Part shown: positions 33,085 through 44,392 of the stretch, piece by piece
How the letters are laid out: the number at the start of each line of letters is the position of its first letter
Numbering within the stretch: position 1 is the first letter of the stretch
Assembly: GCA_000711775.1 (NCBI GenBank)
Contig: ARYC01017293.1
Coordinates: forward strand, 1 to 64,000
Reading direction: 5' to 3'
Source of the DNA: Oxytricha trifallax
Lineage: Eukaryota > Ciliophora > Spirotrichea > Sporadotrichida > Oxytrichidae
DNA length: 64,000 nt
The notes under the pieces: generated by a model
The model's input: only the letters and a program-made list of their open reading frames with translations
Told to the model about the DNA's origin: nothing
Database searches by the model: none
Made by a program: the position numbers and the translations under genes

Positions 33085-36000
33085 TCAACCCATTCTTATA
33101 GTTTATACATGTACAATTAATCTATTCACACTCATTTCTTAAAACTTGAGAAGAATGAATTAAGCATTCCACTTATAGGTCCTTTCTTTTCTTCCTATGT
33201 TTTAAATCCTTTATCTTTCATGATTTAATTTATAATGTAATTATATTTATATAATATTATGAGCTTAATCTATAAATGTTTATTAGAGGGCATCAAGCAT
33301 TTTGTCTGCAAAGCCATTATTTAATGTTCCCGATTCTTAAGTCTCCTTCACAGTTTTATTTAAATCTAATAATGTATTGTCCAATTCTCTGCTCAATTCA
33401 TATTGGCTTTGTTTGATATCATTAGTCGTTTAAATTAGAGGTAGAGTATTTTTGTTTACGTAATATAATCCAACTTTTGGTTCATCAATTTAAAAATGAG
33501 AGAAAATATAGGCTTTTTCATAGATAATTTCTGATGTCAAGGAAATGTCCTCAATTATTTACTAATTTTCATGTTTAATTAATTTATAATTAATCAACAT
33601 TTTTATTTTGATTGAAATATGTTTATTTAAAATATTTTAATCTATTATTCATATTTTCAGCTGATAAGTTGATTCCATCACAAAGTCTATCTAAAATGGT
33701 GCATTCACTTAAAATCAGATCATCATTTTCTTTGTACTCTATGATTTCAATACCATGAATTTAGTTCATTTATATCTAGCTCTTCTATCTTATTAACTAT
33801 TATTGTTTGCTATTGTTCTTTGACCATTCTATTACTATTTGTGTGCTGTTATTAATTACCAGGACTATCCTCTACTTCTTATTTGTCATTAAATTGACTC
33901 ACTTAAAGAAAAGAAGATTGATTGGCATTTGGTCTGCAAGTGCACCCACAAACCACAGCATCACTATCTTAAATTTATTGATTAAAGTAAATTCCAGAGT
34001 TTTTGTTGTCTTTAAAGAGGCATCTTTTAATGAGAAATCCAGAAAATACATTGTTCAATTCAATGGCATTCTTTTTACAGTCTGTGAATTAACAGTCAGT
34101 CAATTTAATCATTTAGTCTTGTTTAAGTTGTTTTCTAGAAGAAGATTGAGAATTATGACTTTTCTGTGTTAAATTACTTTCTCAATACTCAAACCTATTA
34201 AGTTAGACTCCCTTTAAGTTTTCGAATTTCAAGGAGGATTAGCCTTAACACTGCTAAAACTTGCTGTCCTTGATTTTTATTAAAAATTTGTAATTCTATT
34301 TTTCTAAACCAGCTATTTGTAAACCAAGACAATAGCTCTTTCTAAAAATGCATCCTATATTATTTCAACGACGCAATCTTCTGACTAAGGAGTTATATTT
34401 TGGTTATATATCAAACTCAAACTTGACCTATAAATATCTAATACGCAAGACTTTTTGAAAATAGTCTCGCTTAGTTTCAAGTATTACAAATCAATGCCAA
34501 TTATACTCTCAAAGTGTTGCTTTTTAAACATGCAATTTAAGATCGAGATCTATACATTTGGGGAATTGCATACTAGACCATGATGGAAACCTAAGAAAGC
34601 ACAATTCTAGAATTAAATGTCATACTAAACAGATGCAGAAAAATTTGAAACTTTTATTGCAACCATGCAAGATTTATTGCTTAAAGTGCCTTAGTTAGCT
34701 TCACTAAATTCATAATTAGCAGCATCTTACAGGAAAGCACAGTCTTTAAAGATTATGGTTTTAGTTTTCATGATTAACTAGGATGTTGAGACTCCTCGTC
34801 TTAGATCATGTGAAAAAGTTAGTTTTCTTAACCAGAGGCTGTTTAAGTTTGTGGGGTGTCATATTCATTTTTCAAAGATGGAGATTGCAATTCAAACTAC
34901 AGAGCACTTATTCTTAATGTTTCTGATTTTAGGTTTTTTATAATTAATATTTTTTAATTTCCTAACAGTACTTTTGAACCTCCAACTCTATTTAATAAAG
35001 ACATATCGCTGTCTTGAATTATTAAGGGTCCTTCTTCATCAATAATAACTAAACCATCAGGAAATTAGTAACTATTAATACTTTTATCCTATCTTAATTT
35101 AAAATACTCTAAATCTGCTCGAACTTTCCTCCCATTGCATTTTGCTTCTAATATTGCTAGTTGTAATCTTTTGGTAGTTACAGATTATATCATAGAGTAC
35201 TGAGTGTTATAGAATTTCGAAACGTTTTCATTATTACTCTTACCAGATGTTCTAAAATTCCCTCGTAAACCTGCTCCTTCCTCATTGTCTATAGTTGTGA
35301 AATCTTTGGTATTAAAGTCATCCATGTGATCATTATTCTCTTAAGCCTATTAGTTTTGAAGTGTCTTAGAAACATGCTAGATTTATGCAAACTGTTGTTA
35401 TTCATTAGATCTTTATTTCTGTTGCTTGAAGATGGGAATTATTTTGGTGTTTATTATAGCATGGAAAATTTGAATGTTTCACCGTCATCACAAAAGTTAC
35501 TCTCGAATTCTGTCTCGTGTTTATGAGTTACAGAAAAGGGTATACTTTTGCTTCCTATGGTATATCTATCCCCACCCTCAACCATAATTTGATTTGGGTC
35601 CCAGCATACAGATGAAGCTGCAATATCAATGTAGTTATAGTTTCTAGCTCTACCTTTAACATATATAAAGTCGTTGTCTTAAAAAACCATGTTATTGTCA
35701 TCAAAATCCTCTAATTTTTTGATAGCTAAATTTTTAGTTTAGAAATCCATATTCTTTTTAGAAGGAAGAACAGCCTTGTTTCTGATTCTCAGTTAAGATT
35801 AAACATTTATTATTTACATCTTGAATAAATTGCTTTAATGATTGTTAGCAGCCATCTCGGTTTCTAGTCCTCCCTCATCAGTTATGGTATTTTAATGCTA
35901 TTACTTTATAATGATTAGTTATTTAGTTTGTTACTAATTTTTGACCATGTATATCATGGGTTTTGGAACCTTCTTCTGAGAGGAGGTAAAATTCTTTGAT

Positions 36001-37230
36001 TTTTAGCTTTAGATTTTCGAATAATTTTCCCCATCCCCTCGCTCGCTCATAACTAAGTTGTCTTCATCTTAATAAGTATCGTTTACATGCTACTAATTTT
36101 TTATTTCTGTAACTTAATGAGACATATTTCTTTAATGCAAAGGTTTACTAATATTCAAGATACTTTGCTGTTAATCTCTAGAGAGAATGATATTAGTTTC
36201 ATATAACCTGCCATTCAAATTATTCGAAGTTAAATTTTGTTCTTAAACTGGAGACTGAAAGATCAGTGAGTTAATTTTCTAATTTTATACTATAGATTGG
36301 GATTTATCCATCGATATTTTAGATTGGTTACTTTTGTAGTTTGTACGTCTTGGAAAATTGGACTCTAATGCTATATCACTGGTGTTTTCATTTTATTTAT
36401 CTGGTGATTATTCATGTTAAATTTATTGTGAAAATTCTATTGATGGAGAAGGATGCATCACTAATATTTGTGGATTTTATACTGGACTGAATTTCAGTGC
36501 TTATGTGCTCTATTTTCTATCATTAAACAGATTTATTTAATTATCAGGATAGCTGTTATTTATTTCGTGGAAATCGTGAGATTAGTTCTAGTTTCCTTAT
36601 GATGTTTGAATTTCAGAAACGGCTTCCATTTTCGCTTAATTGGTCATGATGTGATTTTAAAAGTCCTCTATGTTTGGCAAATTTTACTTTAGTGTATTTT
36701 CAGATTTATTGTCCTGGATTTCACCTAAAAATTAATAAAATTCTTATTGAGTATGAATAAAAACTTCATATAAAGTTAATAAAATCACCATCATCATGAC
36801 TGGATGATAAACTTTAATTACCATGCTTCTGCTAAAGCTGAGGTACACTTTAAACTCTTATTTTTTTAAAAAACCTATCTTCATTGTGTCTCTATGGTGA
36901 AATAATGTCATTAGGACTGTCGCTACCATTTACTTAATGCAAGCCGTCACTACTAATGTTTCCTGAAAATAGGTACAGGAGTTGGGGTTGAGGTTCTGCT
37001 ATCTTAAATACTGTAAATTAAAATAAATCTCTTAAAAACAATCTATTTATTCTTTAAATTCATTATTTTTTTATAATATAAACTTTGAGTTTGCAATATT
37101 ATATAAAAATCATATATACTGGGCCAGTTGCCCCTCCTTCAATAATGTCTAAAACATTCTTGGCAGATCTCCTCGGAGTTGGTGACGACGAAGGATTATT
37201 AATATTTACTATCGTATTTTTGTTACTCAT
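33085..37230 (-). CDS. large Q/N/S-rich protein with parallel beta-helix-like region
   Basis: The gene begins at the ATG at 37230 (MSNKNTIVNINNPSSSPTP). Introns lie near 37.02-37.12 kb and 36.72-36.79 kb. After the second, a GT-AG junction joins SSSHDDG to EIQDNKSEN in frame. The first 500 or so residues are disordered and glutamine/asparagine-rich. From about 35.6 kb downward the protein shows repeated short strands with polar turns, for example LTDCQFTDCKKNAIELNN and CLFKDNKNSGIYFNQ, in the style of right-handed parallel beta-helix (pectate-lyase-like) proteins. At least five frame changes split it, and a TGA at 34229 could end a shorter product. The role is unknown. Beta-helix proteins are often extracellular or carbohydrate-binding. 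Confidence 0.5.
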
Positions 37231-37560
37231 TTTCAGAAATTTAATGTGAGAATATTTATAAATATACAAAACTCCAATTCAGTTAATTACTAATGCTAAA
37301 TTAAAATCATACCTTTTTATTTCTATTTCTCATAATTTATGAATTTATTCAAATATAACGAAGAGCAGGTTTGAGATGAATAAATTGATTTTATTGATTG
37401 ATTGAGACAAGAAACAAATATTAATTAATTAAGTACACTGAGTGATATAAAACATACAAATTCAGGCATTTTTGTTTTTGTAAAAGAGATTTGTGTATTT
37501 ATTTGATTTTTTGCAGGTGGTTATTCTTTCGTTGTTATAATTGTTAATATATAGTTTATT
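37231..37560. other. AT-rich spacer
   Basis: This lies between the beta-helix gene and the TEX264-like gene. A 35-codon plus-strand ORF at 37146-37253 overlaps the start of the beta-helix gene in antisense, and I take it as a shadow. Nothing else is recognised. Confidence 0.4.
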
Positions 37561-38298
37561 AATTAATTAAAATGTTATAGATAGAAGTCCTGTTGGTGTT
37601 CAACTGGTAAATAGTATCTTATGGTTTTACCATCAATTATTTCAATGGTGCCTGCTGTTTAATCCATATTTTTCATTACTTCCTTCATGCTTCTTTCGTT
37701 TCTTAATAGGTATTACAAACACGATGGTAGGAATCTAGTCATAAATAAAAAACTGTTTTTTATCAAATTTATGTGTTGAATTTTTTATTATTCTTTAAAT
37801 CTCGTAGCTCCAAAAGCTAAGCTAGATTTATTTCTATAGGGGAAATTACCTTAGATGGATTTAGACTCTTTTAATATAGTTGTTTTATAACCTAACTTCT
37901 CAAATTTAGCAAATTTCTCCTTGTCGTATTAATCCAATAAGAAACCAATTGATGCTAAATTAATATCAATTAGTAAAAATCTTAATGAGACAAATATCGA
38001 ATTTCCTACTTTTAAAGAAATTATGATTTTAAGCTCTATAAGACCTTGCATCAATGAGATTGAAGGGGTAATCATAAACGATAGTCATTTGCTTCATCTT
38101 GGTAAAATTAACTCCTTTGATTTCTTTCTGTAAATTCTCATGAAATAGCTGCACTGAATTGATGTGGCCTTGGTAGTCATAATGCACGAATATCCCACCT
38201 GGGAACTTTCCTGCGTTAACTTATAGTTTTTGGAACATGCCCATATACCACATGTAGAAGAGCAGAAGCACAAACCCTGTTATAAAAATCTCTATCAT
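37560..38298 (-). CDS. TEX264-like protein (GyrI-like domain, membrane anchor)
   Basis: The ATG at 38298 starts MIEIFITGFVLLLFYMWYMG, a membrane anchor. The rest follows the order of animal TEX264: a strand pair GIFVHYDYQGHINSVQ, then MTIVYDYPFNLID, a segment near FEKLGYKTTILKESK, FPYRNKSSLAFGATRF, and a final GTIEIIDGKTIRYYLPV. TEX264 is an ER-anchored receptor for selective ER autophagy with a GyrI-like fold, which is family knowledge. One intron of about 54 bases (GTAGGAAATT...TTTAG) lies near 37.96-38.02 kb. After QQDFYL the frame stays open without TGA, so the true end is not certain. Confidence 0.65.
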
Positions 38299-38352
38299 TT
38301 CTTTGCTTTTTAATAAATAAGTGGAATTATAAATTTAAAAATGTCTCTATAA

Positions 38353-38701
38353 TGTAGGAATACATTCGATTTGGGAAAATGAATTAAAATTAAAATTAAT
38401 TAATTATTAGCGCATTAAAAATGAGACGGTGGTTATTATTGCTATAATGATTTTATCAATTGTCCAAAGAGAGAAAAAACCCTTTTACTGTTTTTGGGAG
38501 TTAGCTCAAAATCTAAATATGTCGCATCCTGGGATGATTCAGGAATATTGCCAATAGTAAAGTTCAGCTAAAATTGCGGGATCTACCGTTGAATCGAGTG
38601 AGATTTTAATATTGAGCTCATTTGGTTTTATAACTGCCATGATTTTAATGTTTAATTAATTTAATTTTTATTCATTTTCACAAATCGAATGTATTCCTAC
38701 A
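38353..38701. mobile_element. 349-bp inverted-repeat element with ORF
   Basis: Inverted repeats of about 45 bases, outer end TGTAGGAATACATTCGATTTG, bound the element. ATAA is present on both sides (38349-38352 and 38702-38705) and may be a target duplication. Between the repeats lies coding-like sequence on the minus strand. The element separates the RRP9-like and TEX264-like genes. Confidence 0.55.
38400..38640 (-). CDS. hypothetical ORF inside inverted repeats
   Basis: The frame starts MAVIKPNELNIKISLDST and then shifts to LNFTIGNIPESSQDATYLDF. A 19-base GT-AG segment (GTAGATCCCGCAATTTTAG) exactly bridges the two frames and could be a tiny intron, otherwise this is a frameshift. The end is poly-Q-like. 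No family is recognised. The RRP9-like frame upstream happens to read into this ATG without a TGA. Confidence 0.35.
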
Positions 38702-38789
38702 ATAATAGTTCTATTAAAGTAATTCTATAAGTTTTAATGTAAGTTAATTCTTAATTAAATGATAGTGATGTGTTAATTAAATAAATATT

Positions 38790-41700
38790 AGCTCATTGAG
38801 TCTATTCTGAGTATAGTGATGCCATCCTTGATCTTAGGTTGAACGTGCCATCTTTCCAATCTCTCGTCCTTGCTGTGGGTCAATGCCAACATAGTTTAGT
38901 TGAATTAGTTTCCTATCACGTTTGAGAATTTCAAGTTATTCAAGCATCCTTCCAATCCAGTTTCTCTTCTGATATTTTAATCTTTCAATAATAGTTTTGG
39001 ATATAAGTTGAGTTTAAATAAAAATAATAAGTTTTATGATAACTTCAAGCTTTTTTTCTTCTTTATTGAATTTGTAGAATACTAATTAACCATCGTATGA
39101 ACCACTACAAAGCAAATCACTGTTTCTAACATTTTAAAAACAATAGATATGCGACCTTTTCATAATAAATAAGAACCATAAAAATTAATTCATAACTTAA
39201 CATTGTCAGTTGAAAGAACCCAAGAATCGTCTTGATGAGGCTTCTCCAAAGTGAAGATAGGTTTCTTTTTATTCATAACCCATAAATCTAAGCAATTATC
39301 ACTTGACCCAGTCACGAAATATTGACTGTTAATAACATAAATTGTGTCTAATGTGTGCTTTTCGATCTTGTATAAACCTTTTAAAACTCAAATTATTTAA
39401 TAAATTCAAAGAAAATCAAGCCAATACATGAAGATATGATAAATTATATATTCAAGATTTAGCAACTCAGAATCTTCATTAATTTTCCAAAAAATAACTT
39501 ATCTATCTAATCCACAACTAAGGAGTCTATCAGTTAAGTAACTATCCATGCCCAATATATCGCTCTAGTGACCATAATGAGAGTCCATGTAAGCCATTTC
39601 CCTGATATTCCAAACTTTTAGGGATCTATCGTTTGATACTGTGTAGAATTAATCATTTTCTATATCAAATTTAATTCTCTATATTCATGATTAAAAGTTT
39701 GACATTAAATAAGGTTAGAAAATAAAAATTAGGCATTTGCATAAAAATAGAGAGTTAACTTACAGTGATTGAATAAAAACCCCAAAATCCCTTAGTGAGG
39801 TTTATAAGTGCTTTGATTTTTAGGGTATAGTTGGAGTAAGTAGAGAAAACGCAGGTTTTATATGAATTTAATGAATATTTAATGAGTATTAGTGTACTTA
39901 ATTCAAACAAATTTTATCTGCTTATCTTTGTGGTATCTCTTGAACTTAGCTCTCTTTAGTGTGTCAAGTATATCTTTTAATGATGATCTTGGATATGCTG
40001 GAGCTCTTACTATGATCATCTCAACAATTTTTTAATCTCAGTGCATATATCTTCTTGCTTGATATGTTTAACAGCCAAAATTATTTATTACTTTTCTTGC
40101 ATTGTTCCGAAGTAAGACATACTTTCCATATCGCCCTCTAAGATAAGTGCTGTTTCCGCCTAGACATCCCACTAAACAGAGCATTTAGTCCACTTCTCTC
40201 TTATTGGAAAGTACCCAGGTGAGCCTAGTACTTTAGATAAAGTCCCTATTTCTTACCTTATTGCTATATTGAAATCAATCACTGCTATTTCTAAAGGACA
40301 GAGATTTAGCATTACATTTTCTGGCTTCAAATCTCTATGAACATACCCCAGATCATTGAGCTCTTCCACACCCTTGGTCATTTCAGTGAGTATCTCATTC
40401 AAGTCATCTGGGTATCTATTTTGTTAGAGATAATCTCTTATAGTCATTTCAAACTTCTTAAGTCGTAGTGCAACAAAACCATGTCCAAGAATAACTCCAT
40501 CGAGTTTTAGCAAGTTTTTGTATTACCTTTTATAAGCCTCTCTAAGTATTATGTATTCATTGGCAAACTCATTTTGATACTGCTCGTTCCTAATAAGATA
40601 TTTGAAAGGATATACCTTATAAGCATACTCATCAACTACTATGAGTTTTGCCTTGTTAGGCACATCAATATGTAAATAGTTGTTAATGCAAAAAATGAGA
40701 TCTACTGCATTTAATGCAGGTATATACATAGCTCTCTCATACAAGCATGCTATATATAATTCATTAGCTGGTTGATTCATTGACTCAAATCGTTTCTGCT
40801 TCTTAAGTCTTCCTGCTCTCTTTCAGACTCTATAGTATTGGACTTTCTCTTGCCTGGTATAAGTTTTTATGTTTCTTTATCTTGCATTAAAAACTCGCTT
40901 AAATGATGTTTTTGCATGTGTCTTTTAACTTTAGCTGAGTGTAAGACTTCATGCAAGTCGTGCAATAATACCTGCCATCGACTTTATCATGCTTAAAATA
41001 TGCCTTGGATTTGCCAGAATGTATCTCTTTGACTTGCATCTTTAAACTGGATTCGGTTGAGAAGAATTTAAAACATTCCTTGCATTCGAGAGGTTTTATT
41101 TTTTCTATTGGTTGCTGTTCCTTTTCTTCCTCAACCAATTCATTTTGTGTTTAAACTTCCATCTCTGCTCTACCTTTCTTATTTTAAACTTCAATTTTGA
41201 AGACCTCTGCTTCAAACTCAAGGCCTCTTAGCTCAACTTCCCTCTCAACATAAATAACCTCTGGCTTTTTAGTGGGGCCAAAGTTTAACTATGATTATCC
41301 ATTACAAAGAGAAACTGCTTTTGGGTTTAAGTTAGCCGGCATGTTTAAATTCAAATTTAAATTTCTATTATTAATCAGTTATATCCCCTCTGGTTATAGT
41401 AATTCTGTAAAGGAGTTGTCACAGCAACAATAATGGTTGATTTTCAGGTGTTAGACATCATTTTTATACTTAGTTTATGACTATAAAATTTCTAATATCA
41501 TGCTTAATATTTTTAATTTTGGTACCAATTTAGATAATATTCAGGTTGGTACTGGTACCAATTAGGTTTTGAACCATTTTTGAACTTTTCCATTAGAAGC
41601 TCATTAGTTTAAAACTAACTACTAATTAAGTTTTGGTACTATTAAATTGGTACCAATTAAAATTAAACGGAGTTAGTACCAGTACTAATTAAATTGATAA

Positions 41701-43886
41701 AAATGGTGCTCCATCTCTGAAGTTTGTTGCAGCTTCTGCCAGCTTTCTCCATGTATCTTTACCAGGTTGACCTCCTATAAGATGCCCATATTTTATACTA
41801 AGATTTTAAGCAGTAGGATCCAAAACTCTATATATTAAAATTTGAAATTCAATAAGAAGAGAAGGAACAAGGATGGAGTATATAAGTACTGCAATGAAGA
41901 GGGTTGAAGCTTAAGAAATGATCTCAAGATTTAGAAGCAAGGAAGTTCTCTATCGATACCTCACTCAACATGGTATGCATGTAAAATATACTTAATCAAA
42001 TACTATAGTGGGATTATTCCTTCCAACGATGGAAGGTACCAATATTTCATTTCTAAGAGCGATACTCTGTGATGAGAAGAAAGCCTTCAAAAACAATGAA
42101 ATTAAGTTGATAGAAATACCAAACTACCCAGAGATTTCAGTCACTAATCTCTACGAGGATGCGATGAAAGATGAAGAGTTGGAAGTTTATCTTCCTACTA
42201 AGAAACAACTCTCTAACAAACTCCCAGAAAGGAGCTTCTTCTTTGGTGTCCTTAGCACTTTAAGAGATAGCTATCTCAGAGAAATCATTGAAGAAGCTCA
42301 CTATAAACGCTACTCTATTTCTCCTGAAGATTAAAAGAAGCAAGGCATACTAATAAGCGAGACCTGGCTTGCGGAGCTTAAGAAGCATCCATACCTCTCT
42401 AGTAAGTTTTGACACATAGCTTTGTAGGGAAACCTGGAACTGGTATATTCCTAATGAAAGAACATGCAAAAGTTCACAGAGAGAGAAAGTCATGGACTAT
42501 TCATGAAATGAGCAAGAGACATTATTAAGATTTTTAAAAGCCAGATGAAATGTACATAGATGCAGGAGCTGGCACTAAGAGAGGAAATATGGGCCCAAGC
42601 AAGCCATAAAAAGAGGAGAAGAAGGAGAAGCCTAATCCCTTTCTGGGTTAATTTAATATGTGAACTTATTCATTCATTTAAATCTAAAACTTATTTATAA
42701 ACATTCATTCTTCCTTCTCTCTCAAAAACTGTTGTCTTATCTATGCTTACTCTCTTGCAGCTACTCTGGATCAAGTCTACTGTATCGATGGGCAAGTCAT
42801 GCATAAGGTGATACAGCAGCAGTTTCTTGTAGCGAGTCTTAATTTAACTCCAATAGAATTTGATTCCATTAAACTGTGGGCTATAGGGAACGTTATATTC
42901 AGGTGTTATGTTAACTCTTCATTAGCTTTCTTTGACTCCTTAGTCTTATGAACTGAGAGGTTGTCAACTAACAGGATTATCTCCTAATCATTGTATTTAT
43001 CTCTCAGATTATGTAGGAGCACTCTGTACTACTCTCGCTTAATAGAGCGAGGATGAATAACATAACTTTCTAAGCCAGAGTCTTCACTAATATCTGCTAA
43101 AATTGCATGGGTTACAACCTTTACTTTTTAATCATAGACTTCTATATTACCATACTTCTTATGCCAAGACTTATTAATAAATGTGTTGAAGGTAAACACA
43201 GCTTCATCAGCATGTATAAACTTGATGTTATTGTCAATAGCCCTCTGTATTTAATCATATATATAGTTTAAATTATTACTATAAAATGACACTGTAAAAT
43301 CAATCACTCTCTTCACTCTCTTGACAGTCTTGAAAGTAATACCATTTCTTCTATAAATATTGGCTATAGTCTAAGGAGAGATACGCATGTCAGGAAACTT
43401 GCGATGAAACATCACAGCTCGCTAGTCTAATGGAAAGTGTGCCCAATACTTCAAAGTCTTAGAGTCGCAGAGGAAGTCAATATGAGCCTGAGAGAACTTT
43501 TATTTTCTTTAAGGGTGCGTTCAAGAACCAGAGTTATAATGCTAAACAGCTAACAAGATGTGATACCTAACAGTTGAGGCACTCTTTAGTAATAACTTTG
43601 CTAAAGCTGCATAATTTAGTATAGGTTTGGCTTAGTCTATATTGATACTTGTACCATATCTAAGCTTAAGCAATAAATCTAAATATTACTTATCATAAAT
43701 AGACCCTAAATTTCGCTAATTTCTATTTCTCATTTTGCAAATTGGCCTAATTTCTCTACTAACCCTAATAAGACCCCAACTATACCCTACAAATCAACAA
43801 TTATAAACCTCACTAAGGGGTTTTGGGGTTTTGAATGCGGTCAATTTTTTATCAAATTAATTAGTAGCCAGAATTTTAGTCTCACC
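38790..43886 (-). CDS. RRP9: RRP9/U3-55K-like WD40 protein, C-terminal part, split by TBE copy 2
   Basis: Coding runs from an exon at 43834-43886, jumps TBE copy 2, and continues from 39774 to about 38.79 kb. WD40 blades are clear: NDQFYTVSNDRSLKVWNI, RLLSCGLDRQVIFWKI, QYFVTGSSDNCLDLWVM with KKKPIFTLEKPH, and SDLLCSGSYDGQLVFYKF, ending with THSKDERLERWHVQPK. The order and wording match RRP9, the U3 snoRNP protein needed for 18S rRNA processing in the nucleolus. The junction without TBE and one AAT reads KKLTAFNH, then an intron beginning GTAAGTTAAC. The first half of the protein is not found upstream, where an opposite-strand gene begins at 43898, so it may be scrambled elsewhere or lost. The annotated span includes the transposon. 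Confidence 0.75.
39903..41342 (-). CDS. TBE copy 2 zinc-finger/kinase protein, broken
   Basis: The start MPANLNPKAVSL and the overall layout equal copy 1. The first zinc finger lacks its first histidine (LKMQVKEIH where copy 1 has LKRHMKEVH). A four-base deletion in the second finger near 40.94 kb shifts the frame. The kinase part from MNQPANELYIA keeps YAYKVYPF, VHRDLKPENVML and the DFN triplet, but a further frame change lies near 40.02 kb. Stop codon at 39903-39905. Confidence 0.85.
41520..41700. promoter_or_regulatory. TBE copy 2 palindrome-rich divergent promoter region
   Basis: It lies between the kinase and 22-kDa-class gene starts. Repeated GGTACCAATT and TTAGTACC words appear in both orientations, as in copy 1. 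Confidence 0.45.
41873..42663 (+). CDS. TBE copy 2 22-kDa-class protein, apparently intact
   Basis: The frame starts MEYISTAMKRVEAQEMISRF and is open to a 26-base intron (GTAAGTTTTGACACATAG...TAG) near 42.40 kb. After splicing it reads LSRKPGTGIFLMKEHAKVHR and continues to TGA at 42661-42663. The intron contains an in-frame TGA, so it must be removed. The spliced length is about 254 residues, with a conserved core GLFLPTMEGTNISFLRAI and a lysine/glutamate tail. It ends 6 bases from the transposase stop. The function is unknown. Confidence 0.85.
42670..43733 (-). CDS. TBE copy 2 transposase, nearly intact
   Basis: The frame starts MRNRNQRNLGSIYDKQ and shows the same DDE signature: KFIHADEAVFTF, ILLVDNLSVHK and SPQFNGIKFYW, with lysine where copy 1 has the catalytic glutamate (GIEFYW). 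One base is missing near 42.9 kb. An in-frame TGA after NSGS, at the same codon as in copy 1, precedes THPQRKQKFSQ. Stop at 42670-42672. Confidence 0.85.
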
Positions 43887-43897
43887 TAAAGTACAAA

Positions 43898-44392
43898 ATG
43901 AAGAAATATAAATCTCAAAAAAATCTTATGAACAGCAATTCAGGAAATATCCATTCTCCAAGTTTTAACAAAAAAGATCCGTATTTCAAATTTAATGCTG
44001 TTAAATCTGGGAATTAAACTACTAAAATGTCTGAAAGGGCAATATCTCAAGTTTATCTCCCCTTAAATCCAAAAAGCCAGCTGCAAAACTTTAATGAATA
44101 CACTTCTTATAATGAGCATTAAAACTTGCATGACTCCTTGTCTTAATTTAACAAAAAGGCTTCAATGGTTGAATCTTATGAACCTTCTGCTTTAATAGAC
44201 TCGGACCTTCTCGACACCCCAAAGATGAAATTCGATGCCTTGAAGTTAAGTGTAAATTTAGGGAGCAGCATAAACTTTGAGATGAGTCATACTCCAAACT
44301 TGGTTGAGTAAATTAACCCTACTAAAGTCAGGTAAGACGAGTAATTTGGAATATATGAAAGAAATAACAAATACAATAATTATCAGGAATGA
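43898..44392 (+). CDS. hypothetical 164-residue protein, intact
   Basis: A single uninterrupted frame starts MKKYKSQKNLMNSNSGN and ends in TGA at 44390-44392. It is rich in S, N, K and Q, with AISQVYLPLNPKSQLQNF in the middle and no hydrophobic segment. No domain is recognised. It begins 12 bases from the 5'-most visible exon of the RRP9-like gene on the other strand. Confidence 0.6.

Larger units (their letters stand above)
39775..43833 (-). mobile_element. TBE transposon, copy 2
   Basis: This 4.06-kb element is inverted relative to copy 1 but of the same subfamily, with the same 85-base terminal repeat (the left one carries a deletion of about 10 bases). The termini read AAAAACCCCAAAATCCC and GGGGTTTTGGGGTTTTG. 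AAT is duplicated at 39772-39774 and 43834-43836. The same three genes are present. The 22-kDa-class gene is the best preserved here. Confidence 0.95.

Noticed and set aside
33290-33560. Similarity of the beta-helix gene C terminus to BORC subunit 8
   Set aside because: Only a short helical stretch (DEPKVGLYYV) is alike, and the sequence is continuous with the beta-helix gene.
33807-34172. 121-codon plus-strand ORF
   Set aside because: It is antisense to repeated beta-helix strands of the minus-strand gene and has an unnatural leucine/isoleucine-rich composition.
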